Assembly (NCBI GenBank): GCA_964406575.1
Contig: CAYOSH010000041.1
Span: 1 to 29,226, forward strand
Reading direction: 5' to 3'
DNA length: 29,226 nt
Source: WTAW01 sp964406575
GTDB lineage: Bacteria > Acidobacteriota > Aminicenantia > Aminicenantales > Aminicenantaceae
In this document: positions 1 through 7,989 of the stretch, one piece after another
Layout: every line of letters begins with the position of its first letter
How positions within the stretch are numbered: the stretch's first letter is position 1
Made by a program: the position numbers and the translations under genes
Notes under the pieces: model-generated
Told to the model about the DNA's origin: nothing
Database searches by the model: none
What the model saw: the letters and a program-made list of their open reading frames with translations, nothing else

Positions 1-203
1 CGAGCGATCCAATTGAAGGTTCGAAAACACGCTCAGTTTCCCCGGCGAGGAAACTCAACTCGGATCCGGGCTTCCCTCACACCTCCCTTCGGGAGCTGTC
101 CCGTGCCCGTCCAGCCCTTCTCACGGTTTTCTCCACCACACAATTGGATCACTCAATAATGAAAAGCGATTTCATGCTATCACGGTTTTGGAAATGTTTA
201 CCA
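1..203 (+). repeat. Interspersed MITE-like repeat, copy A (left end cut by window start)
   Basis: This copy begins at the first base. The inner left end (about 6-15) is a degraded version of the GAGTGTCCCAATTG inner terminal repeat seen intact in the copy at 8909. The core includes GGGCTTCCCTCACACC (68-83) and GCCCGTCCAGCCCTTCTCAC. The inner right end is CAATTGGATCACTC (141-154). An outer motif, ATCACGGTTTTGGAAATG, follows at 179-196. No coding sequence and no transposase are present. The decamer TCACGGTTTT occurs at both 121-130 and 180-189, which explains the deletion seen in copy D. Confidence 0.8.
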
Positions 204-236
204 TTGGAATGAAAGCGTGAGAAGGACATCGAGGTG

Positions 237-245
237 TGGTATAAT
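237..245 (+). promoter_or_regulatory. Extended -10 promoter candidate for the glycan-modification operon
   Basis: TGGTATAAT gives a perfect TATAAT hexamer (240-245) preceded by a TGn extension. No good -35 hexamer lies 16-18 bases upstream, which is usual for extended -10 promoters. Initiation would fall near 252, giving a leader of about 20 bases before the TTG start at 275. This is a sequence match only. Confidence 0.5.
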
Positions 246-274
246 TTGAGCCAAATTTTGGACGGACCGAAAGA

Positions 275-1657
275 TTGGAATCGAAAGAAGTCATCCTGCT
301 CAACCCGCCGGGTGATAAGCTCTATATCCGCGACTACTACTGCAGTTTTTCCTCCAAAGCCGATTATTATTGGCCGCCTCAGGATTTGATCTACCTCAGC
401 GGGATCCTGGACCAGGAGTATTCGGTCAGGGTCATCGACGCCATCATCAACAGAAAAACTGAGGACGATGCCCTCTCTGAAGTCCTGAATTCTGGAGCCC
501 GTGCGTTAATCTTCACGACCGGGACAGCCACGATGCAGTCGGACCTTCGCCTGATCAAAAAGATCAAAGACAAAACAGACATCAAAACCGTAGCCAGCGC
601 AGGGATATTATCATTCATCGGACTAGAGTTGCTCGAACGATATGAATGTATCGACGCACTCCTCCTGGATTATACCAGCCAGGATATCCGCACATTCATC
701 CGTGGCAAAGTTAACGGGCCTCTCAAAGGGCTTATCACCAGGACAAACGGTCAATTTCTTCAAAGCACCGAAAAGCCACCGCTGACATACACCGTTCCTG
801 TCCCCAGGCATGACCTCTTCGATTTTCACAAATACCGGATCCCGATCGCACGGAGATTTCCTTTCACGGTAGTCGTGACGTCATTGGGATGCCCGCATAG
901 CTGTGGATTCTGTACGGCTGGCGCGTATGGGTACAGGACCAGGGACGTGGACGGCGTGATCGAAGAGCTCAAGCTCCTGTCTCGTTTAGGCGTCAAAGAG
1001 ATCCTGTTCCAGGATCCTACATTCACCATCAACACAAAGCGCGTGGTTGAACTCTGCAGCAGGATGGTCGAACACAACTTCGATTTCACCTGGAGCTGCA
1101 ACGCCCACATCAAGTCCTTCAACGAGGACAAGATCAAACACATGAAGGCGGCAGGATGCCACACGGTTTCTCTCGGGATCGAGAGCGGGAGCGATGAGAT
1201 CCTTAAAAAATATTCCAAAAAGATCACCACAGACGAGATTAAAAGCACGATCCGCATGCTGAACGACTACAAGATCCGCGTTCTTGGCTATTTCATCATC
1301 GGCCTGCCCGGAGACAACGAGGCATCCATCCGCAAAACGATAGATCTAGCCAAAGAGCTGGATCTTCATTATGCCTCCTTTGCCATCGCCACGCCGGATG
1401 TGGGAACACCGCTGCGGAGAGAGGCCCTGCAAAAAGGGTGGATGAGCACCGGTGCGGATGTGTTCGACAGCACGGACTTCCCCGTGATCGAGACAGAAGA
1501 CCTCTCGAAGGAAGATGTCTGGCGACTCAGGAGCCGGGCTGTGCGGGAGTTTTATCTCAGGCCATCCTATCTTTTTAAGATGGTGCGGCAGATCCGGAAT
1601 TTCCGGGATGTGCAGGTGGCTCTGTCGAACGCCCTGTCTCTATTTCGAAAGTCATGA
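275..1657 (+). CDS. B12-binding-domain radical SAM protein, HpnJ-like
   Basis: This 460-residue protein has an N-terminal cobalamin-binding-like Rossmann domain (about residues 5-150, opening with LLNPPG) and a radical SAM TIM barrel from about residue 195. The iron-sulfur cluster motif CPHSCGFC is at 206-213 (C206, C210, C213), and GIESG at 301-305 matches the SAM-contacting region. The architecture and the adjacent YdjC-type deacetylase resemble HpnJ/HpnK. In hopanoid producers HpnJ converts a deacetylated glucosaminyl-hopanoid to the cyclitol ether. No hopanoid cyclase or hopanoid glycosyltransferase is visible here, so the substrate is unknown, and a lipid-linked amino sugar is a reasonable guess. 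The start is TTG with a weak ribosome binding site; the conserved strand begins directly after it. The stop overlaps the next ATG by four bases (ATGA). Confidence 0.85.
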   Translation: MESKEVILLNPPGDKLYIRDYYCSFSSKADYYWPPQDLIYLSGILDQEYSVRVIDAIINRKTEDDALSEVLNSGARALIFTTGTATMQSDLRLIKKIKDKTDIKTVASAGILSFIGLELLERYECIDALLLDYTSQDIRTFIRGKVNGPLKGLITRTNGQFLQSTEKPPLTYTVPVPRHDLFDFHKYRIPIARRFPFTVVVTSLGCPHSCGFCTAGAYGYRTRDVDGVIEELKLLSRLGVKEILFQDPTFTINTKRVVELCSRMVEHNFDFTWSCNAHIKSFNEDKIKHMKAAGCHTVSLGIESGSDEILKKYSKKITTDEIKSTIRMLNDYKIRVLGYFIIGLPGDNEASIRKTIDLAKELDLHYASFAIATPDVGTPLRREALQKGWMSTGADVFDSTDFPVIETEDLSKEDVWRLRSRAVREFYLRPSYLFKMVRQIRNFRDVQVALSNALSLFRKS

Positions 1658-2502
1658 AAAAAATCATAATCAACGCCGATGACTTCGGCCTGGTCCAAGG
1701 GGTGAACGAAGGCATAATCAAAGCCCACCGCGAGGGGATCCTGACGAGCGCAACGCTCATGGCCAACATGCCAGGATTCAACCAGGCTGTGGAAATGGCC
1801 GGTGAAAATCCGGATTTGGGCGTAGGGGCCCACCTCAATATACTCAGGGGACAGCCCGTCTCATCAGCCCAGGAGGTGGCCAGCCTACTCTCGAAGGAGA
1901 ATCGTTTCGTTCCCAGTGTTTCTGGCCTCCTTTGGAAGATCGCCCTGAAGAGAATAAAACCGGATAATATCGAGAGAGAATTCAGGGCCCAACTGGAGAA
2001 GATCCTGGGAGCCGGTATCCATCTCAGCCACATCGACAGCGAAAAACACATTCATCTGATCCGGCCCATTTTCCGGATTGTCTTGAAGCTCGCCAAAGAG
2101 TATAAAATCAACAAAGTCCGGTTCATCGAGGAATACTGTCTCTCCACGCGCTTGGGGCAGACGATAAAATCATTTTTTATCTCCCTGTCCTCGGCCTCCA
2201 TGAAGACTAGAATGAACGAAGAGGGGATTCGAACCCCTGACAGGTTTTATGGAGTCTGCGACAGCGGCCAGATCACGGGCGATAAACTCAAGGATGTGTT
2301 TCAGAGCGTTAAGGACGGAGTGACAGAAATCATGGTTCATCCTGGATTTATCTCGCAAGACATGATAGAGTTAGAAAAACTGATCGGCCCTTATTACATC
2401 AACACGTCTAGAGAGAAGGAATTGCATGCTCTGCTCGATGAGAGATTGCCGGAAATGATCGCGGATCTCGGCATTCAGTTGATAAATTTTAATCAGTTAT
2501 AA
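1654..2502 (+). CDS. YdjC/ChbG/HpnK-family carbohydrate deacetylase
   Basis: This 282-residue protein belongs to the YdjC family of metal-dependent sugar N-deacetylases, which remove an acetyl group from N-acetylhexosamines. Visible family features are the ADDFG metal motif (D9, D10), GAHLN with H60, the cluster HIDSEKHIH at 126-134 (H126, D128, H132, H134) and MVHPGF with H229. Length is normal for the family. Translation is probably coupled to the radical SAM gene through the ATGA overlap, which mirrors the HpnK-HpnJ pairing. The inferred role is to free the amine of a lipid-linked hexosamine before or after radical SAM chemistry. ChbG acts on chitobiose in enteric bacteria, but the glycosyltransferase neighbours here favour an envelope substrate. 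Confidence 0.88.
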   Translation: MKKIIINADDFGLVQGVNEGIIKAHREGILTSATLMANMPGFNQAVEMAGENPDLGVGAHLNILRGQPVSSAQEVASLLSKENRFVPSVSGLLWKIALKRIKPDNIEREFRAQLEKILGAGIHLSHIDSEKHIHLIRPIFRIVLKLAKEYKINKVRFIEEYCLSTRLGQTIKSFFISLSSASMKTRMNEEGIRTPDRFYGVCDSGQITGDKLKDVFQSVKDGVTEIMVHPGFISQDMIELEKLIGPYYINTSREKELHALLDERLPEMIADLGIQLINFNQL

Positions 2503-2560
2503 ACGGAAACGGCGAGACAGACGAAAACGGAAATGTAAGCGCAAACGGAAACGTTAAAAC
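2503..2560 (+). repeat. Short degenerate AAACGGAAACG direct repeats
   Basis: The gap between the deacetylase and the glycosyltransferase holds three imperfect copies of a decamer-like unit: AAACGGAAACGG, AAAACGGAAATG and AAACGGAAACG. The last is preceded by TAAGCGC. A similar string, TAAGCGCAAACGGG, directly follows the acyltransferase stop at 6540. No hairpin or terminator is apparent. Confidence 0.5.
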
Positions 2561-3553
2561 ATGAACGATAAAGAGAAAATTATTGAGATTTCAGTCGTGG
2601 TCCCTTTTTACAACGAAGAGGACAACATCGAAGAGCTCTATGGAAAATTAACTCAAGTCCTCAAGGGGTTAGGTGTGACCTATGAGCTGATTTTCATCGA
2701 CGACGGAAGCACGGACAGGACCCCCGATATATTAACAGGAGTGTTCGACGCTGACGAGACAGTGAAGGTCATCAGGCTTCGGAAAAACTTCGGACAGACG
2801 GCTGCTCTCCAGGCGGGATTTGACAACGCCTGCGGCAAGGTCATCATTTCCATGGATGGAGACCTTCAGCATGACCCTGAGGATATTCCCAAACTGCTGG
2901 CCCCACTGGAAGAGGGCTACGATATTGTTTCTGGATGGCGCAAAGAACGGAAAGATAATTTTCTCCTGAGGCGATTTCCCTCCTGGGTGGCCAACCGGAT
3001 CATGCGGCTTCTCTCGGGTGTGAAGATCCACGATTTTGGCACAACTTTTAAAGTCTACAAACGGGATGTCCTCGAAGGGATCCGGCTCTATGGGGAGCTT
3101 CACCGGTTTATCCCGGCGCTCATCAGCCGGACAGGAGTAAAGATCACAGAAATCCCGATAAAGAATGTGGTCCGCCAAAAGGGCAAATCGAAATACGGCC
3201 TCTCGCGTATCCGCAGGGTTTTCTTTGACCTGATGACAGTCAAGTTCATCATCAGTTTTATCGACCGGCCCCTTCAATTTTTTGGGTTGATCGGCCTTGT
3301 CCTCGGGAGCATCGGTTTCACCATCGCCCTCATCCTGACAGTGGGGTTTTACATTTTTGAATGGTCGATCAGAGACAACCTCGGGAATCTCATTCTCGCT
3401 GTGTTCCTGATGATCCTGGGACTCCAGTTCATCATGACCGGACTTTTGGCAGAAGTCATATCGCGCATCTATTTCACCACCCACGAGATGCGGATCTATT
3501 CGGTGGCAGAGCTCAAATCCCATAGCTCCTCCGGTGATAAAAAGGAGAGCTGA
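2561..3553 (+). CDS. GT2 polyprenyl-phosphate glycosyltransferase (DPM1/ArnC-like)
   Basis: This 330-residue family 2 glycosyltransferase has an N-terminal GT-A domain: VVVPFYNEED near residue 12, FIDDGSTDRT near 45, and the metal-binding DGD triad D99-G100-D101. A C-terminal pair of membrane helices lies at about 235-260 and 270-300. This is the layout of enzymes that load a sugar from a nucleotide donor onto undecaprenyl or dolichyl phosphate at the cytoplasmic face. The next gene encodes a lipid-phosphate-sugar-dependent transferase, so the two probably form a donor-synthesis and transfer pair, as ArnC and ArnT do. A paralogue is encoded on the other strand at 11746-12750, sharing the stretches IRLRKNFGQTAAL and LYGELHRFIPA. 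Confidence 0.9.
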   Translation: MNDKEKIIEISVVVPFYNEEDNIEELYGKLTQVLKGLGVTYELIFIDDGSTDRTPDILTGVFDADETVKVIRLRKNFGQTAALQAGFDNACGKVIISMDGDLQHDPEDIPKLLAPLEEGYDIVSGWRKERKDNFLLRRFPSWVANRIMRLLSGVKIHDFGTTFKVYKRDVLEGIRLYGELHRFIPALISRTGVKITEIPIKNVVRQKGKSKYGLSRIRRVFFDLMTVKFIISFIDRPLQFFGLIGLVLGSIGFTIALILTVGFYIFEWSIRDNLGNLILAVFLMILGLQFIMTGLLAEVISRIYFTTHEMRIYSVAELKSHSSSGDKKES

Positions 3554-3579
3554 GCCGGGTCCAGAGTGAAGGAGAGCTG

Positions 3580-5691
3580 TTGAACAATATTTTTTTTAAG
3601 AGAGTTCAACAGAAGGCCGATCTTTGGTTGTGGGTGGGAATTGCCCTATTTTCCGCCTTTATCCTTATCCTCTTAGTCCAATCCCTGGATGCTCTTTCCC
3701 TCTGGATGGATGAGGGGTTTTATTATCTCGCCACCCAGAAGATCTTGGAACGCGGTTATCCGCTCTTCCCCTCCGGACATATCTATTACAAAGCGATCCT
3801 TTATGCTTACGTCTCTGCCCTGTTCACGCGCATTCTGGGATTCACGGTTTTTAACCTCAGGCTGATCAGTGTTCTCTCGACCGTAGCGCTCATTCCCGTA
3901 AGCTATCTTTTGGGCAAGAGGCTGTTCAACCGAATGGTCGGCTTGAGCACGGCCGTTGTTTTTTCCCTGTGTGTGTGGGTTGCTGAATACGCACGCGTCG
4001 ACCTCTATTTTGCCCCCCTCCAGCTGGTGAGTTTTTGTGGCCTTTATTTTTTCTACAGAGGATTTTTTAACGATAAAAAGAAATACAAGGTTTTAGCCAC
4101 AGCCTTTTTTTTGATGGCTCCGCTGGTGCATCAGCTGGGGATGGGTGTCTGGTTCTGTTTTCCTGCTTTTTTCTTGATCAAAGGAGCGAAGAGATTTTTC
4201 CGCAAAGATGTGCTGCTGAGCTTTTCATTGACATCCGTGTTTTATCTCCTCGTCCAGCTCCATGAGTATTTCTACTGGGAAGTCGGATACGTGTATGCCA
4301 AAACGGATCAAAGTGTCCACGGCATGATCCAATATTTCTTCTCCAGTTTCTCCCTTAAATATTTTTATGAGTTCTACCGGAGCTTTCCACTGATGAGCCT
4401 GGTCATCTTCGCCGGATCTTTTCTCTGCCTCGGTTTCTGGTTCTTGGAAAGAAAAAAAGACCAGTCCGGGGCCCATTCCTTCTCGACGAATTGGCTGTTT
4501 TTAAATCTCTGCCTGATCTTTCCCCTCCTCTTCCTCGGTTTTTTCAGGACCCATGTCCAGCCGAGATACCTCTACCAGCTCTATCCTCTTTTTGTTGTCC
4601 TTTATGTTGTGAGTCTTTTTAAGATCGCTCAGATTCTCATAGAACTATTGGTCACGCCCTTCTCAAAAAAAAGGGCAGCCGGTTTTTCTGTGGCCGCCGG
4701 CATTTGTTTTGTGATTCTTCTCTTTTTGACTGCTGAGGGCGTTGGCTTGGGAAAGGTTCGGTCGATTGTCGACCGGCAGTATGGGGACCCAATCCAGACG
4801 GATATCATCTCCCGGTCTGGGAGACACCAGCACTATGATCACAGAGGGCCGGGCGAGTATGTCCGGCACTATCTTGAAGATGATGACATCGTCGTGGCCA
4901 TTCATGTGGTCTTCCAGCACATCTATGCGGGACGCGTGGATTATTGGCTGTGGTCCGGGGGGCCCGGGACATGGGATGCGTGGGAGGAGACATCCGAGGG
5001 ATGGAAGGATTTTTATATCGGCGCCAGGTGGATCAACAATTTGCAAGACCTTAGACGGGTTGTGGAGGAAGAGCCCGGCCGCAAAGTCTGGATCATCACC
5101 TCCCCTTCCATGCTCCGGAGAGACCATATCAAAGAGGATATCGCCTTGTTCATCAAGTCCGACTCAGAAAAGCGTGTCTTCAGAGGAAAGGACGGAATGT
5201 CAGAGGTCTTCCTGTGGAACGAAACAGAACAAAAGCTCACCGGCCCTCCTCACACGATGGAGGGAGAATGGCTCCCCGTCCTTTTCGGGAAAACGACATA
5301 CGAGAATAATGCATCAAAAGGAAGCGCTTTTTTCTTCCCTAAAGAAGATGATGGAAGCAAGGTCTGTGATTACACAACAGAACAGAGCTTTTTGCCCGGA
5401 CGCTATGCGATCTCTGTGCGGTTAAAAGCACAAAATTTTGACAGAGGGGAGGATCGGCTGTTTGGTCTAGCTGTATTGAAAGGATCGGATGAAGACCAGG
5501 CGGCGTCTCTCATGGTGACTGGTGATATGCTCGAAACAGACGGGGATTATCAGGATTTTCGTTTCATTTTTTACCAAAGCCGGGAGGAGAGTTTACGCCT
5601 GAAGTTTCTCTTTACCGGTTTTGGGGATGTCTGGCTCGATTATGTCGATGTCAAACCTGTGGTCGAACACCTTGAAGATTCGAATCCGTGA
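3580..5691 (+). CDS. ArnT/PMT-like membrane glycosyltransferase with C-terminal beta-rich domain
   Basis: This 703-residue GT-C protein has about ten hydrophobic segments in residues 15-390. The acidic pair typical of the first periplasmic loop is at D44-E45 (LWMDEGFYY). The motif RTHVQPRYLYQLYPLF near residue 325 also fits the ArnT/dolichyl-phosphate-mannosyltransferase family, which moves a sugar from a polyprenyl phosphate to an acceptor on the outer side of the inner membrane. Residues of about 395-703 are soluble. The last 140 or so resemble a beta-sandwich carbohydrate-binding module (LPGRYAISVRLKA, VWLDYVDVKP), so the protein is longer than ArnT (about 550). The start is TTG with GGAGAG (3571-3576) upstream, 26 bases after the preceding stop. 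Confidence 0.82.
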   Translation: MNNIFFKRVQQKADLWLWVGIALFSAFILILLVQSLDALSLWMDEGFYYLATQKILERGYPLFPSGHIYYKAILYAYVSALFTRILGFTVFNLRLISVLSTVALIPVSYLLGKRLFNRMVGLSTAVVFSLCVWVAEYARVDLYFAPLQLVSFCGLYFFYRGFFNDKKKYKVLATAFFLMAPLVHQLGMGVWFCFPAFFLIKGAKRFFRKDVLLSFSLTSVFYLLVQLHEYFYWEVGYVYAKTDQSVHGMIQYFFSSFSLKYFYEFYRSFPLMSLVIFAGSFLCLGFWFLERKKDQSGAHSFSTNWLFLNLCLIFPLLFLGFFRTHVQPRYLYQLYPLFVVLYVVSLFKIAQILIELLVTPFSKKRAAGFSVAAGICFVILLFLTAEGVGLGKVRSIVDRQYGDPIQTDIISRSGRHQHYDHRGPGEYVRHYLEDDDIVVAIHVVFQHIYAGRVDYWLWSGGPGTWDAWEETSEGWKDFYIGARWINNLQDLRRVVEEEPGRKVWIITSPSMLRRDHIKEDIALFIKSDSEKRVFRGKDGMSEVFLWNETEQKLTGPPHTMEGEWLPVLFGKTTYENNASKGSAFFFPKEDDGSKVCDYTTEQSFLPGRYAISVRLKAQNFDRGEDRLFGLAVLKGSDEDQAASLMVTGDMLETDGDYQDFRFIFYQSREESLRLKFLFTGFGDVWLDYVDVKPVVEHLEDSNP

Positions 5692-5789
5692 GTCCGTTCA
5701 ACGGCACATTTATCACTTGAGAGTGTGAGAAAAGACTGTAACGGATGCGCATGGAAGACCATGCGAAAAAGAGTAATGAGGAGAGTGGG

Positions 5790-6542
5790 ATGACAGACGA
5801 TTACAGAGGGAGTGTGCAGAAGGAACTTATCGAAAAGAAGCGGTCTTTTTTTTCAAAATATTCCACCCTTTTTCTGGGGCAGAAAGGATTCTTTGCATTT
5901 TTCAGGTATGAGTGCGTGACCCTGCTCTTTTCCGGGATGCCCGGAGCTCTGGGTTTTTTCCTTCGAAAAATGTTCTTTCCGGGTTTATTCAAGCAGGTGG
6001 GGAAAGGTGTTGTTTTCGGACGAAACATCACGATGCGGCACCCGAAAAAAATCACGATCGGGGACAACACTTTTATCGATGACAATGTGGTACTGGATGC
6101 CAAGGGAGAGGCAAATGAGGGCATCCGGATCGGAGAGAATGTCTATGTGGGCCGGAACACCATCCTGAGCTGTAAAGAGGGGTCTATCACTCTGGAAGAC
6201 TACTGCAACCTGTCCGCCAACTGTATGCTCCTCTCAGAGACCGAGATCAAGCTGGGGAAATACTGTTTCTTAGCCGGGCAGTGTTATCTTGTGGCCGGCG
6301 GGAATCATGCTTTTGACGACACCTCTGTTCCGATCATGTTCCAGCCCTCATACTCCAGAGGGGGGATCACGATCGGCGAAGATGTGTGGCTGGGGGCGGG
6401 TGTCATCATTCTGGATGGAGCCAACGTAGGCAAGGGAACCGTAGTGGGCGCGGGAGCTGTGGTGACCGAGTCTCTTCCTGAGTACTGCATTGCGGTCGGG
6501 AGCCCTGCAAAGAAGCTCAAAGACCGGAAGACAACGGTTTAA
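5790..6542 (+). CDS. Left-handed beta-helix (hexapeptide repeat) acyltransferase
   Basis: This is a protein of about 250 residues with an N-terminal helical, partly hydrophobic region (LGQKGFFAFFRYECV) followed by imperfect hexapeptide repeats (ITIGDNTFIDDN, IRIGENVYVGRN, ITIGEDVWLGAG). It ends in the usual VGAGAVVTESLPEYCIAVG and ASPAKK-like SPAKKL tail. This family transfers acetyl or other acyl groups from acyl-CoA to sugars. I chose ATG 5790 because AGGAG lies six to seven bases upstream. The frame stays open to an ATG at 5745, which has no comparable ribosome binding site. As the last gene of the cluster it may acylate the sugar handled by the upstream enzymes. Confidence 0.85.
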   Translation: MTDDYRGSVQKELIEKKRSFFSKYSTLFLGQKGFFAFFRYECVTLLFSGMPGALGFFLRKMFFPGLFKQVGKGVVFGRNITMRHPKKITIGDNTFIDDNVVLDAKGEANEGIRIGENVYVGRNTILSCKEGSITLEDYCNLSANCMLLSETEIKLGKYCFLAGQCYLVAGGNHAFDDTSVPIMFQPSYSRGGITIGEDVWLGAGVIILDGANVGKGTVVGAGAVVTESLPEYCIAVGSPAKKLKDRKTTV

Positions 6543-6729
6543 GCGCAAACGGGTTTAATCCAATCAATCTCTCTATCCTTTTGGTGTCCAGGGACGGTTG
6601 TTTTCTCTATCTAAAAAGGCTTTCTTCCATATTGTTCTGGTTGTTATTTTCATTTTTTCTATTGGCCCATTCACGATAGCTAGAACCGTAGATCTTGTGC
6701 TGTTCATCAAGAAATGTTAAAGGAGTTGG

Positions 6730-7968
6730 TTAGGCTTTACGCGCATGCGTTTTTTCTTCCAGCTCCTGGATGACGACCGAACAGGCCATGTTTCCGAGAA
6801 CATTGACGCTTGTCCGCACCATGTCCAGGAGCCTTTCCACTCCAAGGATGAGCGCGATCCCTTCGAGAGGAATGCCCAGCTGTTTAAGGACTAGAGCCAG
6901 CGCTATGATTCCGGCCATGGGAACGCCGGCAGCACCGATTGACGCCATAACCGCCATGAGCACGATGGTGACTTGGCCGGTCAGGCCCAGGTTGATCCCA
7001 TAGATCTGGGCGATAAAAATTGCAGAGACTCCCTGGTAGAGGGCGGTCCCATCCATGTTCACTGTCGAGCCCAGCGGGATCACAAAGCTGGAGTATTCCC
7101 GCTTGACACCGATGTGCTCCACGCTCTCCATAGCCACGGGGAGTGTGGCCATCGAGCTGGATGTGCTGAAGGCGATGATGAGGGCCTCTTTCACAGCCCT
7201 GAAAAAATACAAGGGGTTTGTCCGGCCGAGGATACTTACTGCTAAACTGTTGAAGGTGATGCCGTAGAGAATAAGCCCTCCGATAACGACGAGGCAGTAT
7301 TTGAGCAGAGTGAGGAGGATATCCACACCAAACCGGCCGATAACCGCCGCACTGAGAGCCAATACGCCGTAGGGTGCCAGTTTCATGACGATATGGACGA
7401 CCTGGATGAAGATATCGTTGAGAGCATCCAGCATCTTGACAAGGAATTCGGATTTCCCCGTCGGGATGAGGGTGAGGACGATGCCAAAAAGGATGGCCAT
7501 AAAAATGATCTGGAGCATGTTGCCGTCGATAAACGCTTTGACGGGATTCTTAGGGACGATATTCACCAGGATCTCGATCAGAGAGGGTTTTTCTTCCATC
7601 CGCTGAATTCCATTTTGAGCTGTAGCCTCATAATTTTCCAGAAGCTGGGCCTGGACATTTTCGGGGAGTCCCTTTCCCGGCTGGATGATGTTTGCGAGGA
7701 ATAGACCCACGCAGATCGCAATGATTGTCGTGATGACGAAATAGACGGATGTTTTGGCGCCGATGCGGCCCAATTTTTTGATGTCTCCAAGACTGGCCGT
7801 TCCCAACATCAATGAGACAAAGACCAGAGGAACGACGATCATGGTGATCAGATTGAGGAAGATTGTTCCCACTGGTTCGATGAGCAAAACTTTCTCTCGG
7901 AATAATAGGCCAGCGATAATTCCAATGATGAGTCCGAAAAAGATTTTGGTGTGGAGTTTGATTTTCAT
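6730..7968 (-). CDS. Dicarboxylate/amino acid:cation symporter (DAACS, GltP/GltT/DctA type)
   Basis: This 412-residue inner-membrane transporter is full length for the glutamate/aspartate/dicarboxylate family. The serine-rich hairpin STSSSMATLP and the NMDGT motif (304-308) are intact. The substrate-binding helix reads LDMVRTSVNVLGN, keeping the Asp and Arg used for acidic substrates. Its last position, N393, is Asp in Na+-coupled aspartate transporters but is Asn in DctA-like proteins (LTNLVGN), so coupling ion and substrate cannot be assigned. The gene is probably co-transcribed with the methyltransferase upstream of it (21-base gap). It converges with the acyltransferase gene across a 187-base gap with no obvious terminator. 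Confidence 0.92.
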   Translation of the reverse strand: MKIKLHTKIFFGLIIGIIAGLLFREKVLLIEPVGTIFLNLITMIVVPLVFVSLMLGTASLGDIKKLGRIGAKTSVYFVITTIIAICVGLFLANIIQPGKGLPENVQAQLLENYEATAQNGIQRMEEKPSLIEILVNIVPKNPVKAFIDGNMLQIIFMAILFGIVLTLIPTGKSEFLVKMLDALNDIFIQVVHIVMKLAPYGVLALSAAVIGRFGVDILLTLLKYCLVVIGGLILYGITFNSLAVSILGRTNPLYFFRAVKEALIIAFSTSSSMATLPVAMESVEHIGVKREYSSFVIPLGSTVNMDGTALYQGVSAIFIAQIYGINLGLTGQVTIVLMAVMASIGAAGVPMAGIIALALVLKQLGIPLEGIALILGVERLLDMVRTSVNVLGNMACSVVIQELEEKTHARKA

Positions 7969-7989
7969 GGATGCCGTCCGTTCACTGTC

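Noticed and set aside
2221..2245. A tRNA T-arm-like string (GGATTCGAACCCCTGAC) inside the deacetylase gene
   Set aside because: No acceptor stem, D-arm or anticodon arm fits around it, and it encodes GIRTPDRF, which matches the conserved TPD region of YdjC proteins. Chance resemblance.
2732..3523. A 263-codon open frame antisense to the GT2 gene
   Set aside because: It is a shadow of a conserved glycosyltransferase; the protein is His and Asp rich with no domain.
4759..4775. A perfect hairpin CGGTCGA-TTG-TCGACCG
   Set aside because: It lies within the coding sequence of the ArnT-like gene, has no T-run and fits the reading frame; probably chance.
4742..5425. A 227-codon plus-strand frame overlapping the C-terminal part of the ArnT-like gene
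   Set aside because: It is a +1 shadow, with Ser, Arg and Trp bias and no family resemblance; the main frame continues unbroken.
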